Positions 12,901 to 23,038 of a stretch of 64,000 nt of DNA are shown one piece after another. The DNA is taken from assembly GCA_024138025.1 (NCBI GenBank), contig JAMXBD010002750.1:102102-166101 (forward strand). Direction: 5' to 3'. Source of the stretch: Combretum micranthum (taxonomy: Eukaryota > Streptophyta > Magnoliopsida > Myrtales > Combretaceae). The position numbers and the translations under genes were made by a program. Each line of letters starts with the position of its first letter. Position 1 is the first letter of the stretch. Below the pieces are notes generated by a model. It searched no databases and was not told where the DNA came from. It saw only the letters and a program-made list of their open reading frames with translations.

Positions 12901-14443
12901 TTCATAAAATCTTACAAGGAAAAAGTTTTCTAAAAATTTCTTTTATTAAATATTATCAAGAACATGTATATATATCTCATGACATATCATTGATGCTAGT
13001 AACTTGTTCATATTGCATGTATACTTGCTTTGGATAGTAGAAACTTTATGAACTTTCACAAAATCAATTTTCTAAAATTGTTTTCGCCACTGACCTGATC
13101 TGATCAGATCTTTTTGAAGATTCAAATTTTTCAAAACTTAAATATGATACTATAATTAGATAGATCTTTCGAAGTAGATAGAAATCGGTATATAATTTGC
13201 TAAATTCCGAGTTAAAACGACCAAGTTATGACCGTTTTAAGTTGAAATTCCCGTGTAGGATGAGAATTATGAATTTCTAGTTTTGTTAAATAGTTTGGAT
13301 TAGTTAAGCGATAAAATACTTATTAAGGTATTTCTTCCTTTTTAGCTGACCCCGAAATCGATGATTCCCTACCACCAGATTACTTTTACTAAGAGACTGG
13401 TGATCCAATAGCCGAGTGAGTTTTCCTCTTATTTTGTTACCTTGTTTGTGCTTGTAGCTAGTTGCATTAGAAGTATAAGAACAAGATAAAAACCGATATG
13501 AATGGGGATGGGATAAATGATGAGACTTTGATGTATGTATGCCAAAGAATACTAAAGCATATCGAAACCATGATTCGATTGGATAACTGCACTGTTCACA
13601 TTATTTCTGTTTATGTGTATGATATTGGTTGATCACTCTAAAGAATGTATGAATAATTTGACCTAAGCAAAAACAAATTGGTCATGCATCGCATCGGACA
13701 TGTTGCATTTGGTAGCGTACTACTCTTATGCAGGTCGATCGGTATGGTCCGCGGACTCGTTTGGATAATGAGATCCAGTATCAGAGCTCATTCATAGGGA
13801 ACTAAGGCGCACCGATGATGCATTCCATGTATGAGCCTAGCCGAGTCAAGTGCTATGAGTTTAGGAGGCTTCGGGGATTAGCAACAATCGTGTAGACTTC
13901 CCTTGATACGAAGAGCGTAAATCCGTTTTGTGTATGAGTTCCGGATACCCATACGTAATTGTCTGCTCATGTGTTTGTTCATGCATAGCATATGAATGAT
14001 TTCTAACTTGCTTGTTATTGTGGGAAATTAAGGGAATTCTCACTAAGCTAGTGTAGCTTATACCCCAATAGATATTTGTATAAACAAGTTAACTCAAGAA
14101 TGCTACGTGGGGACCGAGATGGTTGGAGCCGAGTATGACTTCGGAATTCCGGCAAGAAGTAAGAATACTTAAAGATATTAGCTAGGTCTTGTGAATTGCT
14201 TTGTAATAGTTTTATATAGTGAAATCTTTTGATGAATTGTAATTGAAGTATAGTGAATTGTATTTCCTTTACATTGTTACTCAAGTTGTATCAATATAAA
14301 ATGTATCACTCCGATGTGTCCTCCATGTGTTAGACGCCTTGTACATAGTATAGAAGCCTTCGCATGATTGAGGCGGTCATTCCTAAGCTTTAATATTGTG
14401 TACGGTGGATTGCCACGTTTAGGGTACCCTTCGGGGCGTGACA
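9921..14443 (+). mobile_element. Plus-strand solo LTR (family D), 4523 bp
   Basis: Runs from TGTAAGCCC at 9921 to GGGGCGTGACA at 14443, flanked by the perfect 5-bp duplication TTAAG (9916-9920 and 14444-14448). The flanking text rejoins the minus-strand LTR it split: compare 45930-46030 in the sibling LTR, which is uninterrupted there. It is the same family as 53927-58749. It carries ACCGGCGC at 10907-10914 and a TATATATAT box at 10988-10996. It contains no PBS, PPT or coding domain, hence a solo LTR. Confidence 0.9.
10907..10996 (+). promoter_or_regulatory. LTR promoter: GC block plus TATA box
   Basis: ACCGGCGCAA at 10907 and TATATATAT at 10988-10996, about 72 nt apart, after a CT-rich tract. 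The layout is shared with the other long LTRs here. Confidence 0.5.
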
Positions 14444-15514
14444 TTAAGTTTTATAAAAGATATGGCTGGGTTAGAATCTTAAGTTTGATGCTAAAAATTA
14501 TATTTTTATGGAGTATTTAGTTCCTACTTATAAAACAAATGAGTTTCCTTTATTATTTGAAGAAATCTTCATTATTAATAGTTTGAAATTTATGATTAGC
14601 TTGTCTAAACTTTTGAAAGGAATTTATTAGAAACAATACTTAGATCTCTTACTGAAAAATCCTTTGTTAAGAAATTTAGTCTACATTTCTTTTTTTAAGA
14701 AAGACCCATTTTTAAATTTTTATTAAAACAAAAACATTCTAATCATGCATGAATATGATTATGTAGCAATGAAAAAGTACGAATAATACATAATAAAAAG
14801 AAATATACATAAGCAAATAAACATAATAATATCATCAAGTATTGGGAACCTTAGCTTCATCGAGGTATCTTAGTCAAGTATTGAGAGCCTTAGCTTCATG
14901 AAGGCTTCTCGGGACTAAGAATAGACTAGTCCCAAAATGAAAAGAAAAGGAAAGAAAAAAAGAAAATCGTTTTGACTGATAAAGACAAGTCTAAGACTAG
15001 AATGATTAGTCTTAATAAATTGCATGAGACAAGTAAATAAATAAATTGCAAAGTATAAATAAATAAATAAATGTTATGTTAGTAAGCTCATATGCTCTAG
15101 GAAATATATATACATAAATATATTTACTGACATATAGGAGTTAGATTAGGATAAACATAATAATATAACAATAACAATAAAACAACACAATAATAAAATA
15201 AGATTTGTTCATGAACAAGAACAAAACATGAATATAGTATTGCTTCCATAACAATTATTTGTTTACGAAACACATATCATGGTCATGTTAAGTTACATGA
15301 TATGGTAAAGAAATATAGGTAAGATTTTATCTAAGGTTTAATGGAGGATTTGAAAAGAGATGAATGAGTAATGTGTTTGTTATTTTTTTTTAAGAGGAGT
15401 AAATGATAGAAAGTGTTTGAGAGGAAATTGTTAGAGAGAAAGTTTGAGAGGAAATTTTGATAGAGTTTTGTCAAGGTTTAAGAAGTATGTGTAAAGTGTG
15501 AAGGAGGGAAGGGG

Positions 15515-15597
15515 TATTTATAGAGTTTTGGAGTGAAAATTAGATGTAATAAAATAAATTAAAAAAGAAATAATACTAGAGAAGAGAGAGGGGGCCG
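15515..15597 (-). promoter_or_regulatory. LTR promoter: degenerate GC block plus TATA box
   Basis: Minus strand: a decayed CATCGGCCCC patch at 15600-15591, then TATAAATA at 15522-15515. The spacing matches the related LTR at 47075-47158. Confidence 0.4.
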
Positions 15598-16443
15598 ATG
15601 CAACATGGGAAAGAGAGAGAGGGTGTGAGTTGATTGAATTTGTATTTCATAATGAAAAGAAATTGAAGTGTAAGAGAAGTTATGTAAAAAGTTGTATTGG
15701 AAATGAAAATTATAAGAAATAGGTGTATAGGTAGTAGAAGTAGGTTGTGAGAAAAGTAGAGATAGTAAAATAGTAATAAATAGTAGACTACATAAATAAA
15801 ATACATGTAGTAATAAAGATATGCCTAAACGAGCTATATATTATATATTTTATTTATCAAAAAATTGTGAAACAGATATTTTTGAAATCCTTATATGATT
15901 ACGAGTCTTTTGGTGTTATTGGAATATTTTTATTATTTCGGGCGTCAGGGCATGTCTTTCGAGAACTGATCTCGTTCGAGTTTAAAACGAATTGAATTTT
16001 GATAAATCTGATCTTTTTAAGTTATCTTATATTATTCCGAACTATAATCCATCATTAACTTATTTCTATTTGTTCTTAGGTTTTGAGCGCAGGATTACCG
16101 AAGTTGAAACTGCTAGATTGTCTTGATCTTTGTTAACTTTTGAAACTCTAGTTTGATTAAGGTTAATGTTTAATCTAACTTTATCCTAGAAATTGACGGT
16201 TTTACATTAGGGATCAAATAGATGAATTGTCTCATGTTCGGGTTTTGAGTTGAACGATTATTGAATTTTCTATTTTTGTTTTTGAAGATTTTTTTTTCTT
16301 AAGGCCATGAAATCTCATGTTTGATATTGCTTAGGTTTCGGTTTTAACTTGGTTAGCTTCTAGGGTTTCGATTCAGTATTTTAATTCCAAAACTATTTTC
16401 TAAAAATTGCGAAAAATTCGGGGGTTTATAGTATGATAGTGGT

Positions 16444-16856
16444 AGCCTTGGATGTTTAAGTTTTGGTTGATCATGGGTGTGATCAATGAAGTAGTAGACT
16501 TTGATGTTTGAACATTGTTTAATCACGAGCATGATGAAAGGTTTGATAATCTCGGGTGTTTTAGTTTTACACAATCATGGGTGTAGTTGTGCCTGTGAAT
16601 GGGAATTACGGTCATGATCTAGTGGTCCCCTGTTTCGCCTTTTTTTATAAAAAGAAATAATATATATAATATATATGTGTATACAATACCAGTTTAAGAT
16701 TTTCTATAGAATCTTGCTCAAGTTAGATCATAGAATCATAGAATAAGAATATGTTAAGTTATAATACTTGAACTTAATTAGTTAGTTGAGTTTAGGTAAT
16801 TGAGTAATGTTTATACAGAAACACTTTATAATTTCTTAAAGGCCAATGACCTAGGA
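16444..16856. other. Old host sequence between two insertions
   Basis: Continues the host that begins before 2975. It holds loosely repeated motifs of the kind TTGATCATGGGTGTGATCA and an AT dinucleotide patch near 16660-16680. No reading frame of interest is visible. The chromovirus target duplication starts at 16857. Confidence 0.4.
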
Positions 16857-16861
16857 AAATG

Positions 16862-17368
16862 TGTTACGGACAGACAGCATAGGAACAGATCCAAACCAGT
16901 TGGATGGAAGACTACTACACTAAATATTTTCAGTTATAGTTACAGCTGGATTGAGTAGATGTAACAGATACAACTTAGATCTCAGAAAGTAGTACAAGTA
17001 GATCTTAACAGAATAGCATGTATCATATATTTTCAGCAAGATAGTTACGGTCATGTAACTGTATAACAGAAAAATAGCAACATGCATGTAACAAAACAGT
17101 ATAAATAAGAGATCGAGATACACAGAGAGGTATCCTCATCTTTTGCCAATAGTTGTGGTGCCTTGAGTACAGGAGCCTGATCCAGCTCGAATAGGATTAA
17201 CCTACAACATACAGAGAGTTAGCATTAGTAAGAAAAGACAGAAGACAATATAATAGAAGATCGAGAGAAAACAGAGAGTTAGGGTTTCGAAACATACCAT
17301 TGAAGAGAGAGACAAAAAGTTTAAATACCTAGGGTTTATTGAACTCAATTTACAGTTTTGCCCTAACA
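16862..17368 (+). repeat. Chromovirus 5' LTR, 507 bp
   Basis: Runs from TGTTACGGACAGACAGC to GCCCTAACA, pairing with the 3' LTR at 21809-22328. By eye the pair differ by a handful of substitutions but about twenty small indels, mostly 1-2 nt and often in short homopolymers, and the 5' copy is usually the shorter. The TATAAATA box is at 17100-17107. Confidence 0.95.
17100..17107 (+). promoter_or_regulatory. TATA box of chromovirus LTR
   Basis: TATAAATA, kept identically in the 3' LTR at 22048-22055, in the expected middle part of the LTR. Confidence 0.6.
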
Positions 17369-17386
17369 AATTGGTGCTCTCGTTCC
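17369..17386 (+). promoter_or_regulatory. Primer-binding region of the chromovirus
   Basis: TTGGTGCTCTCG follows the 5' LTR end by two bases, where the primer binding site belongs. It is not the common initiator-Met type (TGGTATCAGAGC), and I cannot assign the tRNA. Confidence 0.5.
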
Positions 17387-18261
17387 ATGGCTCCTTCTAC
17401 ACGAGCAGGCACAATGGAGGATAATTTTGCCGAATTGGCAAACAATTTGCAAACCACATTGTTACAGGCTTTACGCCTTGAAATGGACAAGAAATTCGAA
17501 GAATTCTCTAAGAATTTAAGCCAGAATCAGAACCCGGTACCTCATCATATAGATCAAAATTCGAGTTCATCATTTTCCAATAATGGGGCAGTATGGCCGA
17601 AAATTTGTTGAAAGGCATCAAATTGGAAATTCCGAAATTTACCGGCCTTGATCCTTTAGGATGGATTTTCAAAGCAGACCAGTTCTTTGATTTCATGCCA
17701 TTCCTGATGAACAACATATTACCATTGCCTCTTTTGCAATGGAAGAACGTGCTTTGGATTGGTACAAGTGGATGTACAACAATAAACAACTCAGTTCATG
17801 GACTAATTTCAAGAAGTCCATTGAAGTTCGTTTTGGTCCCTCAGAATATGAAGATATTCAAGGTACTCTTTCTAAATTGACACAAGTTCGATCTGTTGAT
17901 GAATATCAAACCCAATTTGAATCTTTATCAAAACGTGTTGTGGGTTTGCCTGAATCTTTTCTTCTCAGCTGTTTTATAAACCCTATATAAAATGTGAAGT
18001 TCAGATTGCCCGACCTCTTACTCTTATGCATGCTATATGGCTTGCTAAAATGCATGAGAGTAAACATAATGATCAATTTCTTTTTCATAAACCATACACA
18101 GTTCACCCACCTTCTAAATCTTTTTCCCTTTACAATTTTCTAAACCATACACTTCTTCTTCTTCATATACTACCACTGTTCCTTCTCCTTCTAATACCAA
18201 CCCTTCTGACACTCATAAACACAAAACAACTCTTCCCATTAAACGACTGTCCCCAGCCGAA
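17387..18261 (+). pseudogene. gag: Chromovirus gag, frame-broken
   Basis: Gag is the RNA-binding structural protein of the particle. The likely start is the ATG at 17387 (residues MAPSTRAGTMED), 18 nt after the LTR. The coding signal then hops frames near 17590-17611, near 17700 (one T missing from a T run), near 17980 and near 18130 before reaching the zinc-knuckle frame. The recognisable gag core includes ERALDWYKWM and SVDEYQTQFESL, typical of the retrotransposon gag family, around 17740-17930. It is followed by the IARPLTLMHA-type segment near 18010-18040 in another frame. A Ser/Thr/Pro-rich linker (about 18150-18250) leads to the CCHC knuckle. At least four frame changes make it non-functional as assembled. 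Confidence 0.85.
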
Positions 18262-20514
18262 ATGTTAGCACGACGAGAACAGGGCCTTTGTTACAATTGT
18301 GATGAAAAATATCATCGCAATCATAAATGCAAATCTAAATTTCTTTTATTATTGCATGATATTGATGATGACTCTGAGGGAATATCTGAGATGGCTGATT
18401 TAGACCATACTGATTTAGAGACAGGTTCTATTAGCTATCATGCTTTATCAGGCACTTTAAAACCTTGTACTCTAAAGTTCAAGGGTTATATCAATGGCCA
18501 TGAGGTTTTGATTTTAGTTGATACAGGCAGTACACACAATTTTGTGCAAGCTCGATTAGTTCATCATTTGGGATTGGTTGTACAACCTGCATCCAAATTT
18601 TCAGTCATGATTGGTAATGGTTCTACAATGCAGTGTGATGGGATTTGTTCTGATGTTCATTTTTCTATTCAATCTTGGGATTTCCACGATTCGTTTTATG
18701 TTCTTCCCATACAAGGGGCTGAAGTGGTGCTAGGAATACAATGGCTGACTAGATTGGGACCAGTGACTATGGATTATTCCAAACTAACACTGGAATTCTT
18801 TTCTCAAGGGAAATCTGTTATGTTGATTGGCGATAGGTTTGCTATGACTGAAGAAATTTCACATCACCAATTACGTAGATTGGTTTCTACTGATGCCATT
18901 GCTACTTGTTATCATTTGGTGGCTCAGAAAGTGGATACTGTGACATCATCGAATACCACCAACAACACTGCTATTCAAGCCTTGTTGGGCAGATTTTCTC
19001 GTGTCTTTGAGGCACCTTCATCATTGCCACCTCTTCGCACTATCCAACATCAAATTCATTTAGTTCCCAACACTTCTCCAGTCAATGTCAAACCCTATCG
19101 CTATCCACATTTTCAGAAAAATGAGATTGAAAGACAGGTGGAGGAAATGTTAGCTCAAGGAGTCATTCAACGCAGCACTAGTGCCTTTTCTTCTCCAGTT
19201 TTATTGGTCAAAAAGAAAGATGGGAGCTGGCGTTTTTGTGTGGATTATCGGGCTTTAAATCAAGTTACTGTTCGGGATAATTTTCCTATTCCCACAGTTG
19301 ATGAATTGATTGATGAACTTAGGAATGCATGTTTATTCTCTAAACTTGATCTCAGAGCAGGATACCATCAGATTCGAATGGATCCCCAGGATGTGGACAA
19401 GACTGCTTTTAGAACTCACCAAGGTCATTACGAATTTCTTGTAATGCCTTTTGGGTTAAGTAATGCACCTTCCACTTTTCAATCTATTATGAATACAATG
19501 TTTCAGTCTTATTTGAGGAAGTTTGTCATTATTTTCTTTGATGATATTTTGATATATAGCAGTAACATGGAAGATCATTTGCAACATTTGACTTTGGTTT
19601 TGCAAACTTTATTGGATAATAAATTTTTCTTGAAGGAGAGCAAGTGTTCTTTTGCCCAATCTACTATTGAATATTTGGGACATGTGGTTTCTTTCAATGC
19701 TCTTAAGCCAGATCCTTCGAAGGTGGGATGCATAGCTAATTGGGAAACTCCAAGAAATGTTAAACAATTGAGAGCATTTTTGGGTCTCTCGGGCTATTAC
19801 AGAAAGTTCATTAAGGGTTATGCTACTATTGCTGGACCCTTAACAGATTTATTGAAAACTGATGGGTTTCATTGGTCAGCAGAGGCTGATCAAGCTTTTT
19901 CACAGCTAAAGGAGGCTTTGATTAATGCACCTATTTTAGCTTTGCCAGATTTTAATCAACCCTTTGTAGTTGAGACAGATGCATCTGGAGTGGGCATTGG
20001 TGCAGTACTGTTACAACAGTCTCACCCAATTGCATATTTTAGTAAGAAACTTCCTAATCACTTAAGGAAAGCTTCTGTTTATGTTAGGGAACTGTATGCT
20101 GTTGTAGAATCAGTCAGAAAATGGAGACATTATTTGTTGGGTAATCATTTTCAAATTAGGACTGATCATCGAAGTTTGAAAGAACTACTGTCACAGGTCA
20201 TTCAGACACCTGAACAGCAACGTTATGTGACCAAGCTGTTGGGCTATGACTATGAGATTGTCTACAAGAAAGGAGTAGACAATGTGTTGCTGATGGTTTA
20301 TCACGTCAATACAATGATGCCTCTTTATTGGCTTTTTCTATGCCCATTTTCAATTGTATTGATGATCTTAAACAGGAGTATCAGACTTTACCTGCTTTTC
20401 AGACTCTCATTTCTCAATTACAAGCAGGTCTTGTTTCCAAGCAGAAGATTGAATGGAAACATGGGTTACTATATTGTGGGAATCGTTTATTTTTGGTGCC
20501 TGAATCTTTATTAA
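18262..20514 (+). CDS. pol: Chromovirus pol part 1: zinc knuckle, protease, RT, RNase H
   Basis: An open frame of 750 codons. Residues 10-23 form a CCHC zinc knuckle (C10, C13, H18, C23), the end of gag. An aspartic protease active site DTGS follows at 87-90. Reverse transcriptase spans about 275-475, with LDLRAGYHQ (D363) and the catalytic FFDD box (D427, D428). RNase H spans about 565-675 with ETDASG (D573), E610 and RTDHRSL (D635). All catalytic acids I expect are present. True homology stops at about codon 675 (near 20287), where one base seems lost; the last ~75 codons are out of frame and overlap the integrase frame. It makes and processes cDNA of the element. The first ATG is inside the gag-pol frame, not a real translation start. 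Confidence 0.9.
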   Translation: MLARREQGLCYNCDEKYHRNHKCKSKFLLLLHDIDDDSEGISEMADLDHTDLETGSISYHALSGTLKPCTLKFKGYINGHEVLILVDTGSTHNFVQARLVHHLGLVVQPASKFSVMIGNGSTMQCDGICSDVHFSIQSWDFHDSFYVLPIQGAEVVLGIQWLTRLGPVTMDYSKLTLEFFSQGKSVMLIGDRFAMTEEISHHQLRRLVSTDAIATCYHLVAQKVDTVTSSNTTNNTAIQALLGRFSRVFEAPSSLPPLRTIQHQIHLVPNTSPVNVKPYRYPHFQKNEIERQVEEMLAQGVIQRSTSAFSSPVLLVKKKDGSWRFCVDYRALNQVTVRDNFPIPTVDELIDELRNACLFSKLDLRAGYHQIRMDPQDVDKTAFRTHQGHYEFLVMPFGLSNAPSTFQSIMNTMFQSYLRKFVIIFFDDILIYSSNMEDHLQHLTLVLQTLLDNKFFLKESKCSFAQSTIEYLGHVVSFNALKPDPSKVGCIANWETPRNVKQLRAFLGLSGYYRKFIKGYATIAGPLTDLLKTDGFHWSAEADQAFSQLKEALINAPILALPDFNQPFVVETDASGVGIGAVLLQQSHPIAYFSKKLPNHLRKASVYVRELYAVVESVRKWRHYLLGNHFQIRTDHRSLKELLSQVIQTPEQQRYVTKLLGYDYEIVYKKGVDNVLLMVYHVNTMMPLYWLFLCPFSIVLMILNRSIRLYLLFRLSFLNYKQVLFPSRRLNGNMGYYIVGIVYFWCLNLY

Positions 20515-21872
20515 TTCCTCGAATTTTGGAGGAATTTCATGGTTCACCGATGGCTGGCCATTTTGGAGTGACCAAGACATTTAAACGTATTGCCAGTCAA
20601 TTTTATTGGCCCAAGATGAGGTCACAGATTGAAGCTTATGTTCGAAATTGTCACATATGTCAACAGATTAAGTATGTGACTACTGCCCCGGCTGGATTAT
20701 TAGTCCCTCTGCCAATTCCTATTAGAATTTGGGAAGACATTGCTATGGATTTCATCACACATCTTCCCTCTTCTAAGGGCTGTTCAGTGATATTAGTAGT
20801 TGTGGATAGATTATCCAAATACTGCCATTTGGGGGCTCTGGATAGTCATTTTACAGCTACTAAGGTTGCCAACTTATTTTTGAACATGATTGTTAAACTT
20901 CATGGATTCCCTAAATCCATTGTTTCTGATCGAGATTCTATTTTTCTCAGTCAATTTTGGAAAGAATTATTTCGTTTGAGTGGGACGAAATTACATATGA
21001 GTTCAGCCTACCATCCTCAATCGGATGGTCAAACTGAAGTGTTGAATAGGACTATTCAACAATACCTTCGATGTTTTGTTATGGATTATCCTGAGAGGTG
21101 GACTTTGTATTTGCCTTGGGCTGAGTATGCCTATAATACTTCATACCATGAGGGAGCTGGAATGACTCCATTCCAGATTGTGTATGGCAGAGAACCCCCT
21201 GTTTTACCTTCCTATTTAGGGGGCTCTTCACCAGTAGCAGCAGTGGATCAAGACTTGGTTTCTCGAGACCAAGCTCTTAAGGTTTTACATGCTAATTTAC
21301 AGCATGCTCAAGCTAAAATGAAGAGTTTAGCTGACAAGCATCGATCCGATGTGGTCTATAATGAGGGGGATCAAGTGTATGTCAGGCTCCAACCTTATAG
21401 ACAACTATCATTGGCTTCTCATAAGAGCCATAAGTTGTCTAAACGTTTTTATGGGCCTTTTACTGTACTCAAGAAGATTGGTCAGTGTGCTTATGAATTG
21501 GATCTTCCCCCTTCATCTAAAATTCATCGAGTTTTTCATGTTTCTTTGTTGAAACCAGCACATGGTACTGATTTACAACCTCTTGAGCTTCCTCCAGAGT
21601 CTTATAACTCTGGTCCACTCCTTCAACCTATGGCTATCTTAAGTTCCCACTATGTGGTTCAACAAGGTGCCTCTATTCCCCAAGTATTGGTACAATGGAA
21701 GGGATTAGCCACTGAGGATTCTACTTGGGAAGATTGGGACAAGTTTCGACAGACTTATGCATACTTTGACCTTGAGGACAAGGTCATTTTTCCAGAACAG
21801 GGGAAACTTGTTACGGACAGACAGCATAGGAACAGATCCAAACCAGTTTGGATGGAAGACTACTACACATAA
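20328..21872 (+). CDS. pol: Chromovirus pol part 2: integrase with chromodomain-like tail
   Basis: An open frame of 514 codons continuing pol after a frameshift near 20287; homology already begins at about 20289. Zinc-binding HHCC: H71, H78, C108, C111. Catalytic triad D141, D201, E237 (spacing 59 and 35). A GPF module is at 376-378 (GPY/F type). A chromodomain-like segment at about 436-485 contains VLVQWKG and TWEDWD. Integrase inserts the cDNA; such tails are known to steer chromoviruses to chromatin marks. The last 20 residues (495-514) are encoded inside the 3' LTR, ending at the TAA 21870-21872. The domain itself looks intact, but it is disconnected from the upstream frame. Confidence 0.92.
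   Translation: MAFSMPIFNCIDDLKQEYQTLPAFQTLISQLQAGLVSKQKIEWKHGLLYCGNRLFLVPESLLIPRILEEFHGSPMAGHFGVTKTFKRIASQFYWPKMRSQIEAYVRNCHICQQIKYVTTAPAGLLVPLPIPIRIWEDIAMDFITHLPSSKGCSVILVVVDRLSKYCHLGALDSHFTATKVANLFLNMIVKLHGFPKSIVSDRDSIFLSQFWKELFRLSGTKLHMSSAYHPQSDGQTEVLNRTIQQYLRCFVMDYPERWTLYLPWAEYAYNTSYHEGAGMTPFQIVYGREPPVLPSYLGGSSPVAAVDQDLVSRDQALKVLHANLQHAQAKMKSLADKHRSDVVYNEGDQVYVRLQPYRQLSLASHKSHKLSKRFYGPFTVLKKIGQCAYELDLPPSSKIHRVFHVSLLKPAHGTDLQPLELPPESYNSGPLLQPMAILSSHYVVQQGASIPQVLVQWKGLATEDSTWEDWDKFRQTYAYFDLEDKVIFPEQGKLVTDRQHRNRSKPVWMEDYYT
21795..21808 (+). promoter_or_regulatory. Polypurine tract of the chromovirus
   Basis: GAACAGGGGAAACT immediately precedes the 3' LTR start at 21809, the expected site for plus-strand priming. 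It lies inside the pol reading frame. Confidence 0.7.
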
Positions 21873-22328
21873 ATACTTTCAGTTATAGTTACAGCTGGAT
21901 TGAGTAGGATGTAACAGATACAGCTTAGATCTCAAAAATAGTACAAGTAGATCTTAACAGAACATGTATCATATAGTTTTCAGCAAGATAGTTACGGTCA
22001 TGTAACTGTATAACAGAAAAATAGCAACATGCATGTAACAAAAACAGTATAAATAAGAGATCGAGATACACAGAGAGTATCCTCATCTTTTGCCAATAGT
22101 TGTGGTGCCTTGAGTACAGGAGCCTGATCCAGCTCGAATAGGATTAACCTACATAACATACAGAGAGTTAGCATTAGTAGGAATAAAACAGAAGACAATC
22201 AATAGAAGATCGAGAGAAAAACAGAGAGTTAGGGTTTTCGAAACATACCATTTGAAGAGAAAGACAGAAAATGAAGCTTAAATACCTAGGGTTTAGTTGA
22301 ACATCAATTTACGGTTTTGTCCCTAACA
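21809..22328 (+). repeat. Chromovirus 3' LTR, 520 bp
   Basis: TGTTACGG...CCCTAACA, followed by the AAATG duplication. Its first 64 bases also encode the last 20 residues of pol and the stop codon. The 5' LTR copy has lost a base in the same stretch (CCAGTTGG against CCAGTTTGG). Confidence 0.95.
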
Positions 22329-22333
22329 AAATG

Positions 22334-23038
22334 ATAACAAGAAATTAAGAAACTTAAGCACTAATGAAAATTCTTGTTTAGTTATATGCTTAGTAATATA
22401 TGTTTGTTATCTTATAAGAATCATAAATCAAGACTCGGATTTTCCGATATATTATCGATGAATTATGGTCATTCAAATCATAATTGTTGCACTTGGCTGA
22501 TTGTTGCATTGCATATGCTTATTCATTAAACTTTACTTGAATTTGATTGGATTGTGTTAAGATTTAGTTATTCACTGAGCTTATTGTACTCACACTCCGA
22601 TAGATTGTTTGTTTACAAGAAATTAAGGGGAAAGATCAAGTTTAAGGAATGGAAGCCATTATAAGACAGAAAAGAAGTTTGGATAGAAGTTGAAGAAAAT
22701 GTTTTATATATGTAATGAAGTTCTTTGGAGACTAATAGTTATATTGTTGTATTAATGAAGTCTTTTGGAGACTAAAGTTTGTAAAGTTGTAAAGTTATAA
22801 TGTAATATTTAAGGACGTTTGTACTGTTATTCCTATGTGTGACATATATGTATACAATATTTTTCTTATTCTAATCAACCTTTGGTTTTGTTATGACTTT
22901 TCATGCCACGGAGTATTATGGTAGTGCCATGTTCATGTGCCATTATGAAAGTCTTAAATAGATTAACAAAAATGCCCGTGACTTTAGTTTGTTATATGTT
23001 ATATTGATACTTCTAGGGTACCTTATGGGGATATGACA
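22334..23038 (+). mobile_element. 3' part of an old plus-strand LTR
   Basis: Ends TTCTAGGGTACC...GGGGATATGACA at 23038, like the 3' ends of the other long LTRs. The body (TTCACTGAGCTTATTGTACTCACACTCC near 22570) aligns with 25350-25370 and with 7215-7245. It is the right-hand remainder of the host carrying the chromovirus and the 2975-16438 LTR. GCCTA follows at 23039-23043 and also occurs at 2276-2280, a possible target duplication. Confidence 0.55.

Larger units (their letters stand above)
7669..16430 (-). mobile_element. Minus-strand long LTR (family C), itself split
   Basis: Left end TATCACGTCCC (degenerate TGTCACGTCCC) at 7669; right end ...GGGGGTTTATA at 16430, where GGGCTTACA is expected. 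Its own sequence (7669-9920 plus 14449-16430, about 4.23 kb) matches the LTR at 43786-47969 (4184 bp) along its length by eye. Right flank GTATG (16431-16435) and left flank GTA fit an eroded target duplication with a few bases lost at the left junction. No gag or pol is present, so it is a solo LTR. The 114-residue frame 8635-8979 and others inside it are chance frames. Confidence 0.75.
2975..16438 (+). mobile_element. Plus-strand solo LTR (family B), split by nested LTRs
   Basis: Starts TGTAATAACC at 2975 and ends with a degenerate ...GATA at 16438. The perfect 5-bp target duplication GTGGT is present at 2970-2974 and 16439-16443. Its own sequence is 2975-7668 plus 16431-16438, about 4.7 kb; the rest (7669-16430) is a later insertion. 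The minus-strand LTR at 36591-41963 is a sibling: starts, GC-rich middle and 3' ends (TTATCCTTCTAGG...TTTTAAGG) align when one is reverse-complemented. No PBS, PPT or coding domain lies between the duplications, so it is a solo LTR left by LTR-LTR recombination. Small frames inside (4711-4899, 6156-6687) are not genes. Confidence 0.85.
16862..22328 (+). mobile_element. Ty3/gypsy chromovirus with both LTRs, 5467 bp
   Basis: Bounded by TGTTACGG...CCCTAACA LTRs and by the perfect target duplication AAATG at 16857-16861 and 22329-22333. Order inside: 5' LTR, primer-binding region, gag, zinc knuckle, aspartic protease, reverse transcriptase, RNase H, integrase with chromodomain-like tail, polypurine tract, 3' LTR. 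This is the standard order of plant Ty3/gypsy chromoviruses, and the tail suggests a Reina-like lineage, though I cannot place it firmly. Several frameshifts in gag and one between RNase H and integrase mean this copy cannot make its full polyprotein. It is the best preserved element of the window. Confidence 0.95.
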
